NCBI GenBank assembly: GCA_030068145.1 | Contig: JAPJBO010001076.1 | Coordinates: 1 to 64,000, forward strand | From: Diplonema papillatum | Taxonomy: Eukaryota > Euglenozoa > Diplonemea > Diplonemida > Diplonemidae | Direction of reading: 5' to 3' | DNA: 64,000 nucleotides | Shown here: positions 9,026-19,410 of the stretch, piece after piece | Layout of the letters: each line of letters starts with the position of its first letter | How positions within the stretch are numbered: position 1 is the first letter of the stretch | Translations under genes and position numbers: made by a program | The notes under the pieces: model-generated | Databases searched by the model: none | What the model saw: only the letters and a program-made list of their open reading frames with translations | Told to the model about the DNA's origin: nothing

Positions 9026-9812
9026 CAATGTGGGGGCACACGGGAGAGTCCGTCCAGATCGTGGCGTGCGGCTCGGCGTCGGACGGGTCGACGCTGATGA
9101 GGTTGGTGAACCGTCCTTTCTCGTTGGGCATCTGCGAGTCGACGACGACGGCGCTCCCGTCCTTTTGGATGGCGATGTACCCGACGTACCCCGCCCAGTC
9201 GGGGAAGGCCGCCGACTGCGAGAGCAGCTGGAACTTCCCGTTGAACACGCCGGGGACCGACTTGGTCTTGGAAGACGCGGTTTCGAAGTGTTCGCCGTCG
9301 TAGAACGCGAGGCCGCCGCCATTGTGGTTGTCGGTGAGGGTACCGTCGCCCTGCTTGACGTTGCCCACCGCCCGCCACGGCGGCCCCGCGAGCTCGATGG
9401 CGTTGGTCTTCATCCCGCCGTTGCTGGAGTAAAACTCAACAAAGTACAGCGTCTGCGTCGCCCCGTCTATGCGGCACCCGAGTAGCTCCCCCGTCCGCCT
9501 CTCGAGTTCGACGGCGGTGCCGGTGCCGTCGTACGCGGTAACCATGATCCTGTGCTGCGGGATGTTGTTCGGGTGTATGTTCTCGGTCCAGCCAAGGACG
9601 CCCAGCTCGGCGTCCACACAGATCCCGCCCACCGCTGGAGGGTACAACTCCATCTCGTCGCTCATCCGGTCGTGCGCCAGAATGGTCCGCAGAAGCGAGC
9701 CATCGGACGCCGTTTCGTAGATCCCATCTTCCCCAAAAAACACCACCTTCCCGACGGGAGCCGCCGACACCCCGGCGGCCCAGCACGCGGCGAGCAACCC
9801 GGCCCGGACCAT
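9026..9812 (-). CDS. Receptor-like gene A, exon 1 (signal peptide, beta-propeller)
   Basis: ATG at 9812. A signal peptide (MVRAGLLAACWAAGVSA) is followed by about 240 residues of propeller-like repeats resembling YWTD/NHL blades: GKVVFFGEDGIYET, LGVLGWTENIHPNNIPQHR, TLYFVEFYSSNG, SAVVVDSQMPNEKGR. The exon ends in codons for CPHI plus one G before the donor GTATGCG. Gene B exon 1 (27550-26758) is collinear and very similar up to exactly this point. The coding frame also runs on into the intron through the USP ORF, so an unspliced transcript would encode an 812-residue fusion. The ectodomain ligand is unknown. Confidence 0.72.
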
Positions 9813-10194
9813 ACGAGCTATCTAAATTTTGGAAATATGCCTCCGCTCTTTCGCTATCCTTTTTAGACTGTTTCTTGTAGTAAGCGGTCGCTTTTATCAA
9901 AAACTGTTGCGTTGACGCATCCACACTTTTTTTTTTATGTTTCCGACGATCCCGTGGGACGTACAGATTGGTGTTTTTTTGTGTTTCCGACGATCCGATT
10001 TTTTTTTTTTTTTTCTTTTTTGAGCAGGCCGAGTTTTGGGCCCTCTCTTCGGGTCGTTATTTTCCTTTTTCACCTGGTGTCTTGAGTTGGGGATCCCCAT
10101 GTGAAGCACGGACATGGAAACTGCGACAGTGACATGATCTTCAGAATGGGTGTTGGTTCGCTCATTGCTCAGGCTTACGCTTGTGGAACGCGGT

Positions 10195-10300
10195 GACCAT
10201 GGCCCTGTGCCAGCGGGATGTTGTTCGGGTGTAAGTTCTCGGTCCAGCCGAGGACGCCCAGCTCGGCGTCCACACAGATCCCGCCCACCGCCCAGCATCC
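10195..10300 (-). pseudogene. Fragment of receptor-family exon 1
   Basis: About 105 bases match gene A exon 1 at 9535-9640 (GGGATGTTGTTCGGGTGTA, then CGGTCCAGCC and ACACAGATCCCGCCCACCG), with a few substitutions, and end abruptly on both sides. It covers only one propeller blade. Confidence 0.7.
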
Positions 10301-11034
10301 GAGGCTGGACTCTACGGTGAAGGCAACGTTTGCCCAAATTGTGGGCACTGTTGGCCCTCGCTTGCAACCTCTGAGGTGCTAAGACAACTCTCATCTGCAA
10401 GCATTGCAGTGCTCTCTAGTCGTGCACGCGTGGTTGTGAGTTGCTACGTACGTGCTGGACATGTGCATGTCTGGTTTTTTGAATGTTGTCCAAGCCCGTC
10501 CTAAATGTCAGATATGCCGGCGCTGACTCTGCATCACGTGACCACAACGACCGCAGGCGGCCGCGGGAGCCCGTCTACGACCCAAAGGGTGGTCTGCGAA
10601 GCGGATGAACAAACATTTTGCTTTTCGTTGTCGGAACATATATTTCTTTTCTCTTTACTGTCTGCATCTCAGGGGAAGTTAGCGTTTCTGTTTTTTTTTT
10701 TTTTTTCTTCTCAGCTCGCTTGTCCCGGGTATCCCGCTTTCTTTGTAGGATTCAGGTTCGTTTGAAGTCACTTTCGGCGATAAAAGGGATGTCCTTTTAA
10801 CGCTGCGTGACCTTGAAGGTAGTGAGTACACGTGGCACGTGGGAAGAGTACCGGTGTGTACCTTTTTAGAGCCGTATTCCGACGAGCCGCGCATAAAATA
10901 GTACGTCCGGTTGAATCAGTTTCTTAGAGTGAAAGTTCGCTTGAAACTCCGGGGTTTAAAGTCTCCGGGTGACCTTCGTCGTTACGGGATGATATCCTTT
11001 GTGTTCTGAGTGTCGTAAGAGTGGTGGCCGTTAA

Positions 11035-11205
11035 GCATTGAGTTCTTTTAAATACACATAGCACATGGATTAGCATGCACGTTAAGCAGCCGCTGTCGGC
11101 TTATCCCGTGACACCTTTTGTATGTAGTTGGTTATCATGAATAGACTAGCGTTGGCACTCTTACAGGTTCGTTCCCTCGTAGCTCGCCGGCAACGGGCAC
11201 TCCAG
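11035..11205 (+). repeat. SINE-like dispersed repeat, copy 1
   Basis: Contains TAAGCATTGAGTTCTTTTAA, CATGGATTAGCATGCAC, TTAAGCAGCCGCTG, TTATCCCGTGACACCTTTT and AGGTTCGTTCCCTCGTAGCT. Related copies lie at 29430-29545 and 43979-44150. The segment GGTTCGTTCC resembles a Pol III B box and CGTAGCTCGCCGG resembles an A box, so a tRNA-derived SINE is possible; this is inference. Confidence 0.5.
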
Positions 11206-11381
11206 TGAAACTGGGTATGTTCCCGTTCAAAATTCCAAATCCCCTGATGGGATGGGACGATTTGTGGCGAATCTTTTTTTTCCCCTTGCCGCTCTAAGAA
11301 CGGGCTTTGTGCACTACGCACGCCACTGCTACAGGGCACCTCCTACTCGACAACACAGCGCACTAAAGATTTTTCGTAATA

Positions 11382-12535
11382 AGGGTGCTCTGACTTTTTT
11401 TTTTGTTTCTGGTCCCCGCCCCCCCAAAAAATCTGTACGCACGCACGCAAAAAAAAAATAAATAGCCCAAAAAAACTAGGGCATATAAAGTCGGTTTTCT
11501 CTGAGCCTCTGCTTCATTAAGGCGTCGCATCTGTCGTGGTTGACTCTGAGACAGCGATGTGGCGGATTTCTGAGCACAGACTCGTTGATCAACAGTTTCG
11601 CAGGGTGCAGTCCACGTTGTCGACACAGATCACAGATCTTTTGAAACGTACTGCACTTCAGTTGTAGAGAGTCGTCAGGTTCAAGGTCCACTCGACATGG
11701 GCAGTACACGACATCCCTCCCTTGGTGGCAAACACGGATGACAGCTTGATCTCACTAGCATTGTCTCCCTAAGACAAGGCACCCTGGTGAAGCTTGGCTT
11801 GGGATACACTTGCCCGGAAGATTCCGCGAAATCTGGTGCACATTGGGCACTTAATAGGCTGGTGCAGATTCTGTATCTTGATGAAGGCCGATTGGTGCGC
11901 CTCGGTGCAGCGGGCGACGGTCCGAAGGTGTCCTCGTGACCGATGTCAGCTTTGTCAAACACCCCCTCAAATCTTCCTCAGCAATGCAAGTGTTGGACAC
12001 TCGAGGAGGTCGGCTTTGTCGACAATGAGAGGACAGCTTGTATCCTCGCAGCTCCGCAGGTTGAAAAGGTGCGGGGATGAATTTGCTCCACCGTGGGCCT
12101 TCCAGAGTTCCATGACCCTGTTGCTGCCTTCTGCTTCTTCCTTGCTCACCATAGGACTGCTACCATACCAAACTTCTCCTGGACGTACGCAAGAAGAGAT
12201 ACCTGCTCGGTTGCGGTATCCTCATTTAATACAACTACGGGTTGTCTGCTGTATTGAGCGGTCCCAAGACGGGCTTTGACAGCCTCCAAAGCGTTCATAC
12301 AGCGTTCACAGCGTTCTCTGTAGCTGTGGCCTGGTCCTGTTCTGAACACACTGAGAGCGCGTGCTTTAGAACCCTTCCACAGCACGACGAGACAGAGGCG
12401 AACCGACCAGTTTGTAACGTTGTGGTCACTTGTTGTGCAAATTATCTTTTTCTTGGATTATCTTTTTTTCTGGCAATTCTCAGAAATCTGAAACGCACGC
12501 GGGACCAGAAACAAAAAAAAAAGTCAGAGCACCCT
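11382..12535 (-). mobile_element. DNA element with about 36-bp terminal inverted repeats
   Basis: The left end 11382-11417 (AGGGTGCTCTGAC, T10, GTTTCTGGTCCC) is matched by its reverse complement at 12500-12535. The internal 1.1 kb has minus-strand coding remnants in several frames with zinc-finger-like pieces (CSTFQKICDLCRQRG; LHQPIKCPMCTRFRG), so it looks like a decayed element. I found no clear target-site duplication. The superfamily is unassigned. Confidence 0.6.
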
Positions 12536-12774
12536 AACAATTAGTTGTAAACACGAAAGAGAACGCTGGCAGCGTGTTCGGGAGAAGATTAGCCTGCCGA
12601 TCATATTCACTCACCATCACTCACTAACTGGTGAATCCTCCCCCGGCACGTACAAACAAAACTTGGACCCTATTCCGACGGCATCTATAGATTGATTCTG
12701 GGGTTTCTGTGATAGGGTCGACGTGGACAAACCCACTGATACCTTGAGCCGGGTTTCTAACCAGCACCCTGCGT

Positions 12775-13065
12775 TTATTTAGAGTGCAAGTTCGCTTAAG
12801 GGCCCGGGGTTTAATAGTCTCCGGGTGACCATAGTCGTGAAGGCTCCTTCAAGGTTTGGTATGTGTGTGTAGCGTATCTGCTGTGTGGCAGTACGTGTGC
12901 TTGTGTGGGTATCTTTGTTGCCTATTGCCGACTATTCGACTTGTTTTCGCGCGCGCTCTTATTTCCTATGTGCTTTGCCAAATCCATGGCTCTTGTGACC
13001 GACACCGAGTTCACGTTCGCGAGGAACGCGATCTCGGGCCCCCCACGTGCATACATGTTTGTTTG
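12775..13065 (+). repeat. Dispersed repeat, GTCTCCGG core family (long copy)
   Basis: Begins AGAGTGCAAGTTCGCTTAAG, then AGTCTCCGGGTGACC, and continues to TTGTGACCGACACCGAGTTC and CGGGCCCCCCACGTGCATAC, the same module order as the 6975-7170 copy. No protein is supported. Confidence 0.5.
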
Positions 13066-13259
13066 TGCGTCGTCGGAACTTAACTATTTGTTTTTCCCCG
13101 GGTTTCTTTCCTTTTAGACTGGATGTTCGCATGAGCTTTTTGTGCTGACTGCGTGTTCTGTGTGCCTGCAGGCGGCGGGGGAGACTATTTCTTTACTAAG
13201 GTATGTTTGGACTTGGCGGCGTTGTAAGGTAGTCCGCCTGTCACGAACACGAAACGTGG

Positions 13260-13587
13260 AAAAATACTCGTAGGGGCCGCCCGGTGCTTTCCTTCAACAG
13301 AGGTTATAGGAGGGGTGGAGAAACAAAACGCCGCTACAAAAATAATACTCTCCTTCCTCGCCCGTCTCGCTGCTCCGTACTCGCTGCTCTCGTCCTTGCT
13401 GCTGCGTGATGCCAGATCGATGGTGCGTAACAAACGTAGAAAGGTCGTGCAGAGATTCTCGTGTGTACGCCACGAACTTCTTTAAGCGAGGGGTAAAATT
13501 ACGGTGTTTTTCTCGGGAGCGACGGAGTAATAACCTTTGTACAAGTGTTAATCTTCTAAGATCTTCGATCATATACGACAACAAAAA
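13260..13587 (+). repeat. Dispersed repeat copy left of the Tigger-like insertion
   Basis: Shares GTAGAAAGGTC, GCGAGGGGT, GCGACGG and ATCTTCTAAGATC segments in order with 16958-17250, and more weakly with 29790-29870. The transposon at 13588 inserted at the junction of two such copies. Confidence 0.55.
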
Positions 13588-16500
13588 TACCGTAAGCGGG
13601 TTTAATATGAAACGTGCATAGTACGAAACGGTTTTAATACGAAACGTGTTAATTAAGAAACACCCCGGATCTGAAGCTATGAAACATTAACACGTTTCGT
13701 TTTAAAAACTGCACTTCCATAGGGGTTTTGAAGGGGTTTGTACTTAGAGTAAACTGGGGCTCGACAATAAAAAAAAGGATGCAGAAAAATTGACAGAAAA
13801 TTTGAACCAGTCAAAAAAATGCACCGAATTCTTCGCCCGCGTCAGCCCTTCACCCCATGCGAAGCAGATTCGACAATCTTTGCCCGCTCAGCACAACAGG
13901 TAGCAGGTGATGCGGTTGCAAAGGAAGTCGCGAAGGAGTTGCCGACAAAGAAAACAACGAGAGCGACGTGGAACGCTGACGAGAAAGAACGCATTGCTGA
14001 GATTGTTGCAGAAAAGGGGGTGCGAGACACTGTCAAGTGGTGGAACAGTCCTCTCCAAGGACATACGAAACAGCTCAACCAAACCATGGCGTCTCGAGCC
14101 TTTTCCGAATACAAAGAAGCAATACAAGAGCGCGTAGCAAAGCGGAAGATGGGGCTGCATGTTGAGGAAAGCGAGAGCCATTTCCGGGAAGTCAAACGAG
14201 GGAGGAAGTGCACACTGTCACCCACAGAAGAAAACAAGGTGCTCAGCATCATCCGCTCTGCTAGGTCATCAGGTGGCGCTGTGACGGCACAAACCGTGTC
14301 AGCAACAGCTAGAGGCATGGTGAAAGCTAGTGATGAAAGCGAGCGCATTCACGACGCCACCACGCTGAACAAGGAGTGGGCGCGTGCATGGATGCGACGG
14401 TTGGGCTGGTCCATGAGAGCTGCAACAACAGCAGTGGCCACCACAACGCGACCCTTCCTGGAAGCTCGTGCAGAATTCGTTGCAGAAGTACAGAGTGCAA
14501 GGAAGCTCCACGACATCCCCTTAGAAAGGGTAGTAAACGCCGACCACACACTGTTGCAACTCCTGCCAGCACCCAAGAAGACCTACGCGCCGGTGGGCAG
14601 CAAGCGAGTGGCCCTAACAAACCTGAACGACAAACGGTCGATCACAGGTCTGTTTGCGGCCTTTGCAACAGGGGAGCTGCTACCCCCGCAGTTGATCTAC
14701 GGCGGGAAAACCAGCAGGGTTCTTCCACCGGAGGCAAAAAGACCAGACGGGTGGTCTTTTGTCGCCAATCCTAACAGATGGGCAAACGAACAAACCACGA
14801 AGGTGTGGGTAAATGACGTGCTGCTGCCGGCGATGAACACACGGAGAGGAGAGACAGAGTGGGGCCTCCTTATCCTCGATCGTTTCTCTGCCCAGCACAC
14901 ACAAAGTATCAAGGAACTACTTGTGCACAATCGCATCGCAACAGTCTGCATTCCGGCTGGCTGGACAGGAAGGTTGCAGCCGTTGGATGTTGGTCTAAAC
15001 GGTGTTCTGAAGCGGAGCTTGCGGGACGAGTACTCAACTTGGTACAGCGACAGTGTGCTCAAGTTGATGAAACAAGCAAATGCAAAGAACGCGAAGAACC
15101 TGATGAAGAACAAAAAATACAAGAAAGACAAGAAGCATAAGAAGGCTACAAAAGACGTGGAGAGTGTTAACGACGGTGACGCTGCTGAGGACATCCAACG
15201 TCTTCAAAGTGTATCCGTTGTCCCCACACCCGTGCTCTTTCGTGAAGTCGCGCACTCAAAGACGAAGCACAGTGTCATCCTCTACGACAGTCTCGGGGAG
15301 CGTAGCAGTATGACGGTCTCGTTGTCCGAAGCAGCAGGGGCAGCTGGCGACCTGCACTTCGCTCCGGAATGGTGGAGACAGCAAGAGGCGCACGCTTGTG
15401 GGTGGTTCGCCTATCAAAGCATCTGGCTGGCTGCCAGCGGAAAGTGCGTTCAGGAGGCCAGCGATAAACCAACGCATGAAACAGCTAAGCAACTGCTCAG
15501 CAAGTGCACAGAAGCCGATCTCGCTGCATTAAGCGACACCAACGTCACAAGGACTCGTGCGACAATTGTAGAATTGATAGCCGAATTTGCGAAGACCCCC
15601 GCGTCGTCTGAATTTGAAGAAAAACATCATCTTGATGTATTAGTCGCGCTCGTTCTCAATGAAGTAGTGCTGCGTCTATTTGGGGTGAAAGTGCGCTTGC
15701 ACGAAACGTGCACCTTCTCTGCTGCTGAACACTTGAAGTCCGGGTGCCGGCAAAGCTCACTGGTTGTCTTGTTCGACGGGGCTCATTTTGCTTCCCTTGT
15801 CACCGTGTCTGCTGAAGAACACACGTCTGTTGTGGAAGGTGAGATGCTGAAGATGATGGCGCGTCTCGACCTCCGCGCAAAATCTCTGCGTAGACGACAT
15901 CTGAAGTGGCTAAAGACGGCGTTGTCGAAAGTGAAACCCGAGAGCATCCGGGCGAGTTTCGTGGTGACCGGGTTGAGTGACGCAAATTTACTGGAAGAGA
16001 AAGTTTCCGATCCAACAGGAGATGGAGCCGACCAAGGTTTCGTTGAAGACAGCCCCCAGGCCACCGGTTGCGGGGACAACGTTCTCGCCGAACTCCTTCG
16101 CAATTTCAATGAATGTCTCGTACTGAGTGAATGCGCAGATTGCATCAACGATTCTGACTTCGCTGATTTTGACCAAGAGCTTGAAGAACTGGCAAACGAT
16201 GAATGCGTTGCTGTGGAGGTGGATGCGGTTCATGCTAGTCTTGGGGCTGGCGAGCACGAGAAGAAGCTGGATGGCAATCACCTGGAGAGGCTTTACTCCT
16301 TCTTTAAGGACAACTCCGCCTTTGCTTGCGCTGCCCTTCCATACGACCGGCTTACCCTGTCATCACTGACGCGTGCCCGCCTAATGAACACCTTCGTAAA
16401 CACTAGCGTGTCAGGAACTCGTGGTTGGCACTGGATGCTTGTAACAACCGACCGGTCGCTCCGAAGATGCGTTGTATCTTGCTCGCTTTCTGACTTTTGC

Positions 16501-16957
16501 GGAAGCAAGATAGTCAGCCACCTTGCAACGGTCTTTTCCGCCGACACCGACTCTTGGTTCATTGAGACGGACGCTCGAGGATGTCAACAAGACGATTGGA
16601 GCTGCGGTTACCATTCCTTGTTTGCGGCGCTGCAGTTCACAGACTGCATCCCAGAGCCGTTGGTGATCCCGCCCACGCCTGTCGTCTTCATTCACAAGTG
16701 CCAGAACGCTCTGCAATTGCTGCCATCGTGATGTCTTGTCGCTAATACTCTGACCGCGGTACGTTTTTCCTGCTCAATGGCTCGATACACCAAATATTGT
16801 CGGGAACCAAAATGGGGGATCATCATGGGGTTTTCAAATTTCACTAAGTACGTCAGACCCCTTGTTTTTAGTACGAAACGTGTTAATTAAGAAACACTTT
16901 GGCCAAAAAAGTAGCTAAGAAACATTTACACGTTTCGTATTAAACCCGCTTACGGTA
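13588..16957 (+). mobile_element. Complete pogo/Tigger-like DNA transposon, TA target duplication
   Basis: Terminal inverted repeats: the left end reads TA then CCGTAAGCGGGTTTAATA at 13588; the right end is the reverse complement and ends with TA at 16957. Subterminal words TACGAAACGTGTTAATTAAG occur near both ends, and inverted relatives such as AACACGTTTCG lie beside them, as expected for transposase binding sites. One uninterrupted plus-strand ORF fills the 3.37 kb unit. An intact ORF and well-conserved ends indicate a recent insertion. Confidence 0.88.
13819..16731 (+). CDS. Tigger-like DDE transposase with Ulp1-like C-terminal protease
   Basis: 970 residues from ATG 13819. The N-terminus is basic with HTH/CENP-B-like helices (to about residue 220, including KEWARAWMRRLGWSM). 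A DDE core follows: NADHTLL (Asp about 241), LLILDRFSAQHTQ (Asp about 352) and LQPLDVGLN (Asp about 388), the DDxD layout of pogo/Tigger enzymes. A Lys-rich linker (KKYKKDKKHKK) leads to a segment with HACGWFAYQSIW (about 524) and DGAHFASLVTV (about 653) that resembles another papain-fold Cys/His pair but is unassigned. The C-terminus has the Ulp1/C48 pattern GWHWMLVTTD (His about 870) and QQDDWSCGYHSLF (Cys about 929, Gln upstream). Normal Tigger transposases end soon after the DDE domain, so roughly 500 extra residues are unusual. Confidence 0.82.
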   Translation: MHRILRPRQPFTPCEADSTIFARSAQQVAGDAVAKEVAKELPTKKTTRATWNADEKERIAEIVAEKGVRDTVKWWNSPLQGHTKQLNQTMASRAFSEYKEAIQERVAKRKMGLHVEESESHFREVKRGRKCTLSPTEENKVLSIIRSARSSGGAVTAQTVSATARGMVKASDESERIHDATTLNKEWARAWMRRLGWSMRAATTAVATTTRPFLEARAEFVAEVQSARKLHDIPLERVVNADHTLLQLLPAPKKTYAPVGSKRVALTNLNDKRSITGLFAAFATGELLPPQLIYGGKTSRVLPPEAKRPDGWSFVANPNRWANEQTTKVWVNDVLLPAMNTRRGETEWGLLILDRFSAQHTQSIKELLVHNRIATVCIPAGWTGRLQPLDVGLNGVLKRSLRDEYSTWYSDSVLKLMKQANAKNAKNLMKNKKYKKDKKHKKATKDVESVNDGDAAEDIQRLQSVSVVPTPVLFREVAHSKTKHSVILYDSLGERSSMTVSLSEAAGAAGDLHFAPEWWRQQEAHACGWFAYQSIWLAASGKCVQEASDKPTHETAKQLLSKCTEADLAALSDTNVTRTRATIVELIAEFAKTPASSEFEEKHHLDVLVALVLNEVVLRLFGVKVRLHETCTFSAAEHLKSGCRQSSLVVLFDGAHFASLVTVSAEEHTSVVEGEMLKMMARLDLRAKSLRRRHLKWLKTALSKVKPESIRASFVVTGLSDANLLEEKVSDPTGDGADQGFVEDSPQATGCGDNVLAELLRNFNECLVLSECADCINDSDFADFDQELEELANDECVAVEVDAVHASLGAGEHEKKLDGNHLERLYSFFKDNSAFACAALPYDRLTLSSLTRARLMNTFVNTSVSGTRGWHWMLVTTDRSLRRCVVSCSLSDFCGSKIVSHLATVFSADTDSWFIETDARGCQQDDWSCGYHSLFAALQFTDCIPEPLVIPPTPVVFIHKCQNALQLLPS

Positions 16958-17250
16958 ATACATCCTCCTCCTACTGCGTAAACTGGCTCCGTCTGCTGCT
17001 TCGTCTGCTGCTTCGTCTTCACCGTCGCGGATGATGCATAAATCGAAAGTAGAAAGGTCAGGCAGTGATTCGGTGTGTTTGTCACAATCGTCGTGACGCC
17101 TCAGGGGCAAGGGTGGGTGGGCAAGCGAGGGGTGAAGTTACGATGTTTTCGGGATAGCGACGGGGTTATTTAACCTGTAACGAGTGTTAGGTATTCGTCG
17201 GATATATTAATCTTCTAAGATCTGCGATCTTATACGACAAAAAAAAAACG
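16958..17250 (+). repeat. Dispersed repeat copy right of the Tigger-like insertion
   Basis: Partner of 13260-13587: GATGATGCATAAATCG, GTAGAAAGGTCAGGCAG, GCAAGCGAGGGGTGAAGTTA and ATCTTCTAAGATCTGCGATC occur in order. No coding sequence. Confidence 0.55.
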
Positions 17251-19019
17251 TGTCGCTTTTCTGCTGAACACGAACGAAAAGCCCTCAAGCCCCTCCCGGC
17301 ACTAAACCCAGATTTACTTGGGTCCCGAGTGTTGGGCTGGGTAACCTTTCCTCCCTTCGCGACTTGCGAATTGAGGCCACCTCGGGTATACAAAAGCAGG
17401 TGCTTCTCCACTACGCAGCCGGTCCGTGTTCATGGACTGTGTGATAGCTTGGAATAGAATGCAAAGAATCTGTGGCGGTGATGTGCATCACCGGCATCGC
17501 GGTTGTCTCTTCGCACGTGATGTGGCACTATTCCGTCTATTCAGCTCATGTGGTTAAAATGCAGAGCATCTGTAGCGATGGCCGTGCATTAGCCTCTACA
17601 CGGCGGACCCCCCCACTGGATGGGGGGTGTTTGTGCGGTCGGTTTCTTTCTAGCGTTATTTGTGGATTAGAAGGTCGGTATTTTAAAGTCTCCGGTTGCC
17701 CGTAGAGGCTTGGGTATGGAGGCGGGTTGAGAAAAGTGAGAGGGTGCCGCTCGTTTCGGGTGATGTGTCGTTCCGTTGTGAAACGTTTTTCGTTATATTT
17801 TTGCACTTACAACCCGCAACACGCGTGTGGCACACCTTTCATTCACATCCGCACCGCGGGACTATTCCACCCGCAACGCAGGAGCGGCACTTCCGCATTT
17901 TGGTGCTAGATACAGGCGAATTCGTGTTGGTTTTGCGTACAATCATTCCCGCACTTTTCACTCTCGCATTCACTCCCTCAACCGGTGGGGGGGTCCGCCG
18001 TGAAGGTGACTACCTCGATTGAGCCGGTCCGTCCCTATCTCTTGAAACTGCATCGAAGTGCCTGCCGCTGTTTATCACAGTGAATCACGGTCCACCACGG
18101 TCTGTCAAGCCCATCCCTAGTCCCTAGTAAGCTGCATCGAATTTATCACGGTTGGTTGAAGTATGGCTAAAGGGGATGGACCGGCTGAACCTCGATCGTG
18201 CCGTCGTGTAGACTGCTGATGAAGTCTTGTCAGTGATAGACAACAGCAGGCAATTCAACGCGGTTCCACGGGATAGAAAGATGGACCGATCAGTAGTGCA
18301 AACCCGCGATTTCGTTCGCATTGAAAAATGGAGAATGCTCCGCATCAAAGACATAGAGCCGTTCACCTTGTACAAGGGAACGTGAGAGCTGGGATCTGCG
18401 GAGGCGTAGCCCCGGACCCGAAACGGAAGAGAAGAAAACAAAAACGCCAACAGGGGAAAGTCTGAGGGGGGGGGGGGGGGGGCCTTGAGGGGTTGCTTGA
18501 GAAATCGGATCTGCCTTGGAAGGCGTTTCTTTCTCTTTTTGTTTACGACTGTTTCGGGTTTAAAGTATTCGTGTTTTTATGTCTCCGGTCGGCAGTAAAG
18601 ACGGGTTGGGGTGTTCTTTCATCGGGTGTGGGTATGGCTGGTACCTGTTTTTGTTTCGTCTGTTGGGTGGTCTTCGCAGCTGTGTTTCCCGTGTCTTTAC
18701 TCACACTTTTGTACGTACATTTTTGTTCTTTGTTTAGCAAAGGCTTGGACAAAGGGTGACCCGACACCACGGTCACATTCGCAATGAATGTGGCCCTGAT
18801 TCTAGGCTGTTTCTATTTTTCCCTTGCGAGGGACGTGCTGGGGAAGTGGCGACAATTCATGGCTTCAGCAAAGTTCGTCCCAGGATTGCCGCTTAAACCG
18901 TCCAGCGAAACACGACATGCCTTCACTGATTCCGTTGTGGAAACGGCCGTCTCGCGTGTGTGTGAGCCGATCTACCCCCGGCTGTTAGACAGCAGCAGGC
19001 AGACCGATGCACTTCCAAA

Positions 19020-19240
19020 ATACGCAAGGGACTGCCTTATGCTCATTTCGAAGGAGGCTAGAGGGGGAGAAACAATACAACTACAAAGTGAGTCATTTTT
19101 GTTGAACGCTTACGCCCCGCCACTAAACCCAGACTTACCTGTGTTTCGTGTGGGCTACAGCACATTTACCTCCTTTGATCTTGGAATATTGTTGCGATAG
19201 TGGGGAGTCATCAGTATGCATATGAGTAACACACTATGCC
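19020..19240 (+). repeat. Dispersed repeat with CCACTAAACCCAG (copy 1)
   Basis: AAGGGACTGCCTTATGCTCA, TCGAAGGAGGCTA, TTGAACGCTTACGCCCCGCC and TTTCGTGTGGGCTACAGCAC recur at 41125-41340 and 41648-41775. The end (TTGTTGCGATAGTGGGGAGT ... CACACTATGCC, 19192-19240) is an unoccupied relative of the LINE target at 54961-55015. A 138-codon plus frame over it is probably repeat-derived. Confidence 0.55.
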
Positions 19241-19324
19241 TGCATCCTTTGATATTTCGCAACTGGCAGTCTCCTCAAGCAGTCTCCTCAAGCATTTCCT
19301 ACGCAATATTTTTCCGAAGACGGT

Positions 19325-19410
19325 AGTGAAAAAAAAACTTTTTTTCTTCACTATAGTGAAAAAAAAACTTCTTTTTTTCACTAAAGTGAAATTTTTTTTT
19401 CACCATTTTT
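19325..19410. repeat. A/T-rich foldback block
   Basis: Alternating TAGTGAAAAAAAAACTT and TTTTTCACT words form several overlapping inverted repeats (CACTATAGTG at the centre), able to form hairpins. No gene. Confidence 0.6.

Larger units (their letters stand above)
9830..11380. other. Non-coding, repeat-bearing stretch
   Basis: No convincing gene. It holds poly-T tracts with two copies of TGTTTCCGACGATCC (about 9946 and 9985; relatives at 3565 and 29762), a receptor exon-1 fragment (10195-10300), a GTCTCCGGGTGACC repeat (10925-10985) and a SINE-like repeat (11035-11205). Confidence 0.5.

Noticed and set aside
13588-16957. Retroviral or viral origin for the 970-residue ORF
   Set aside because: TA duplication, short inverted termini and a DDxD core identify a DNA transposon; no capsid, RT or envelope features.
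18784-19200. 138-codon plus ORF as a gene
   Set aside because: Much of it lies in a dispersed repeat also present at 41125-41340; no domain seen.
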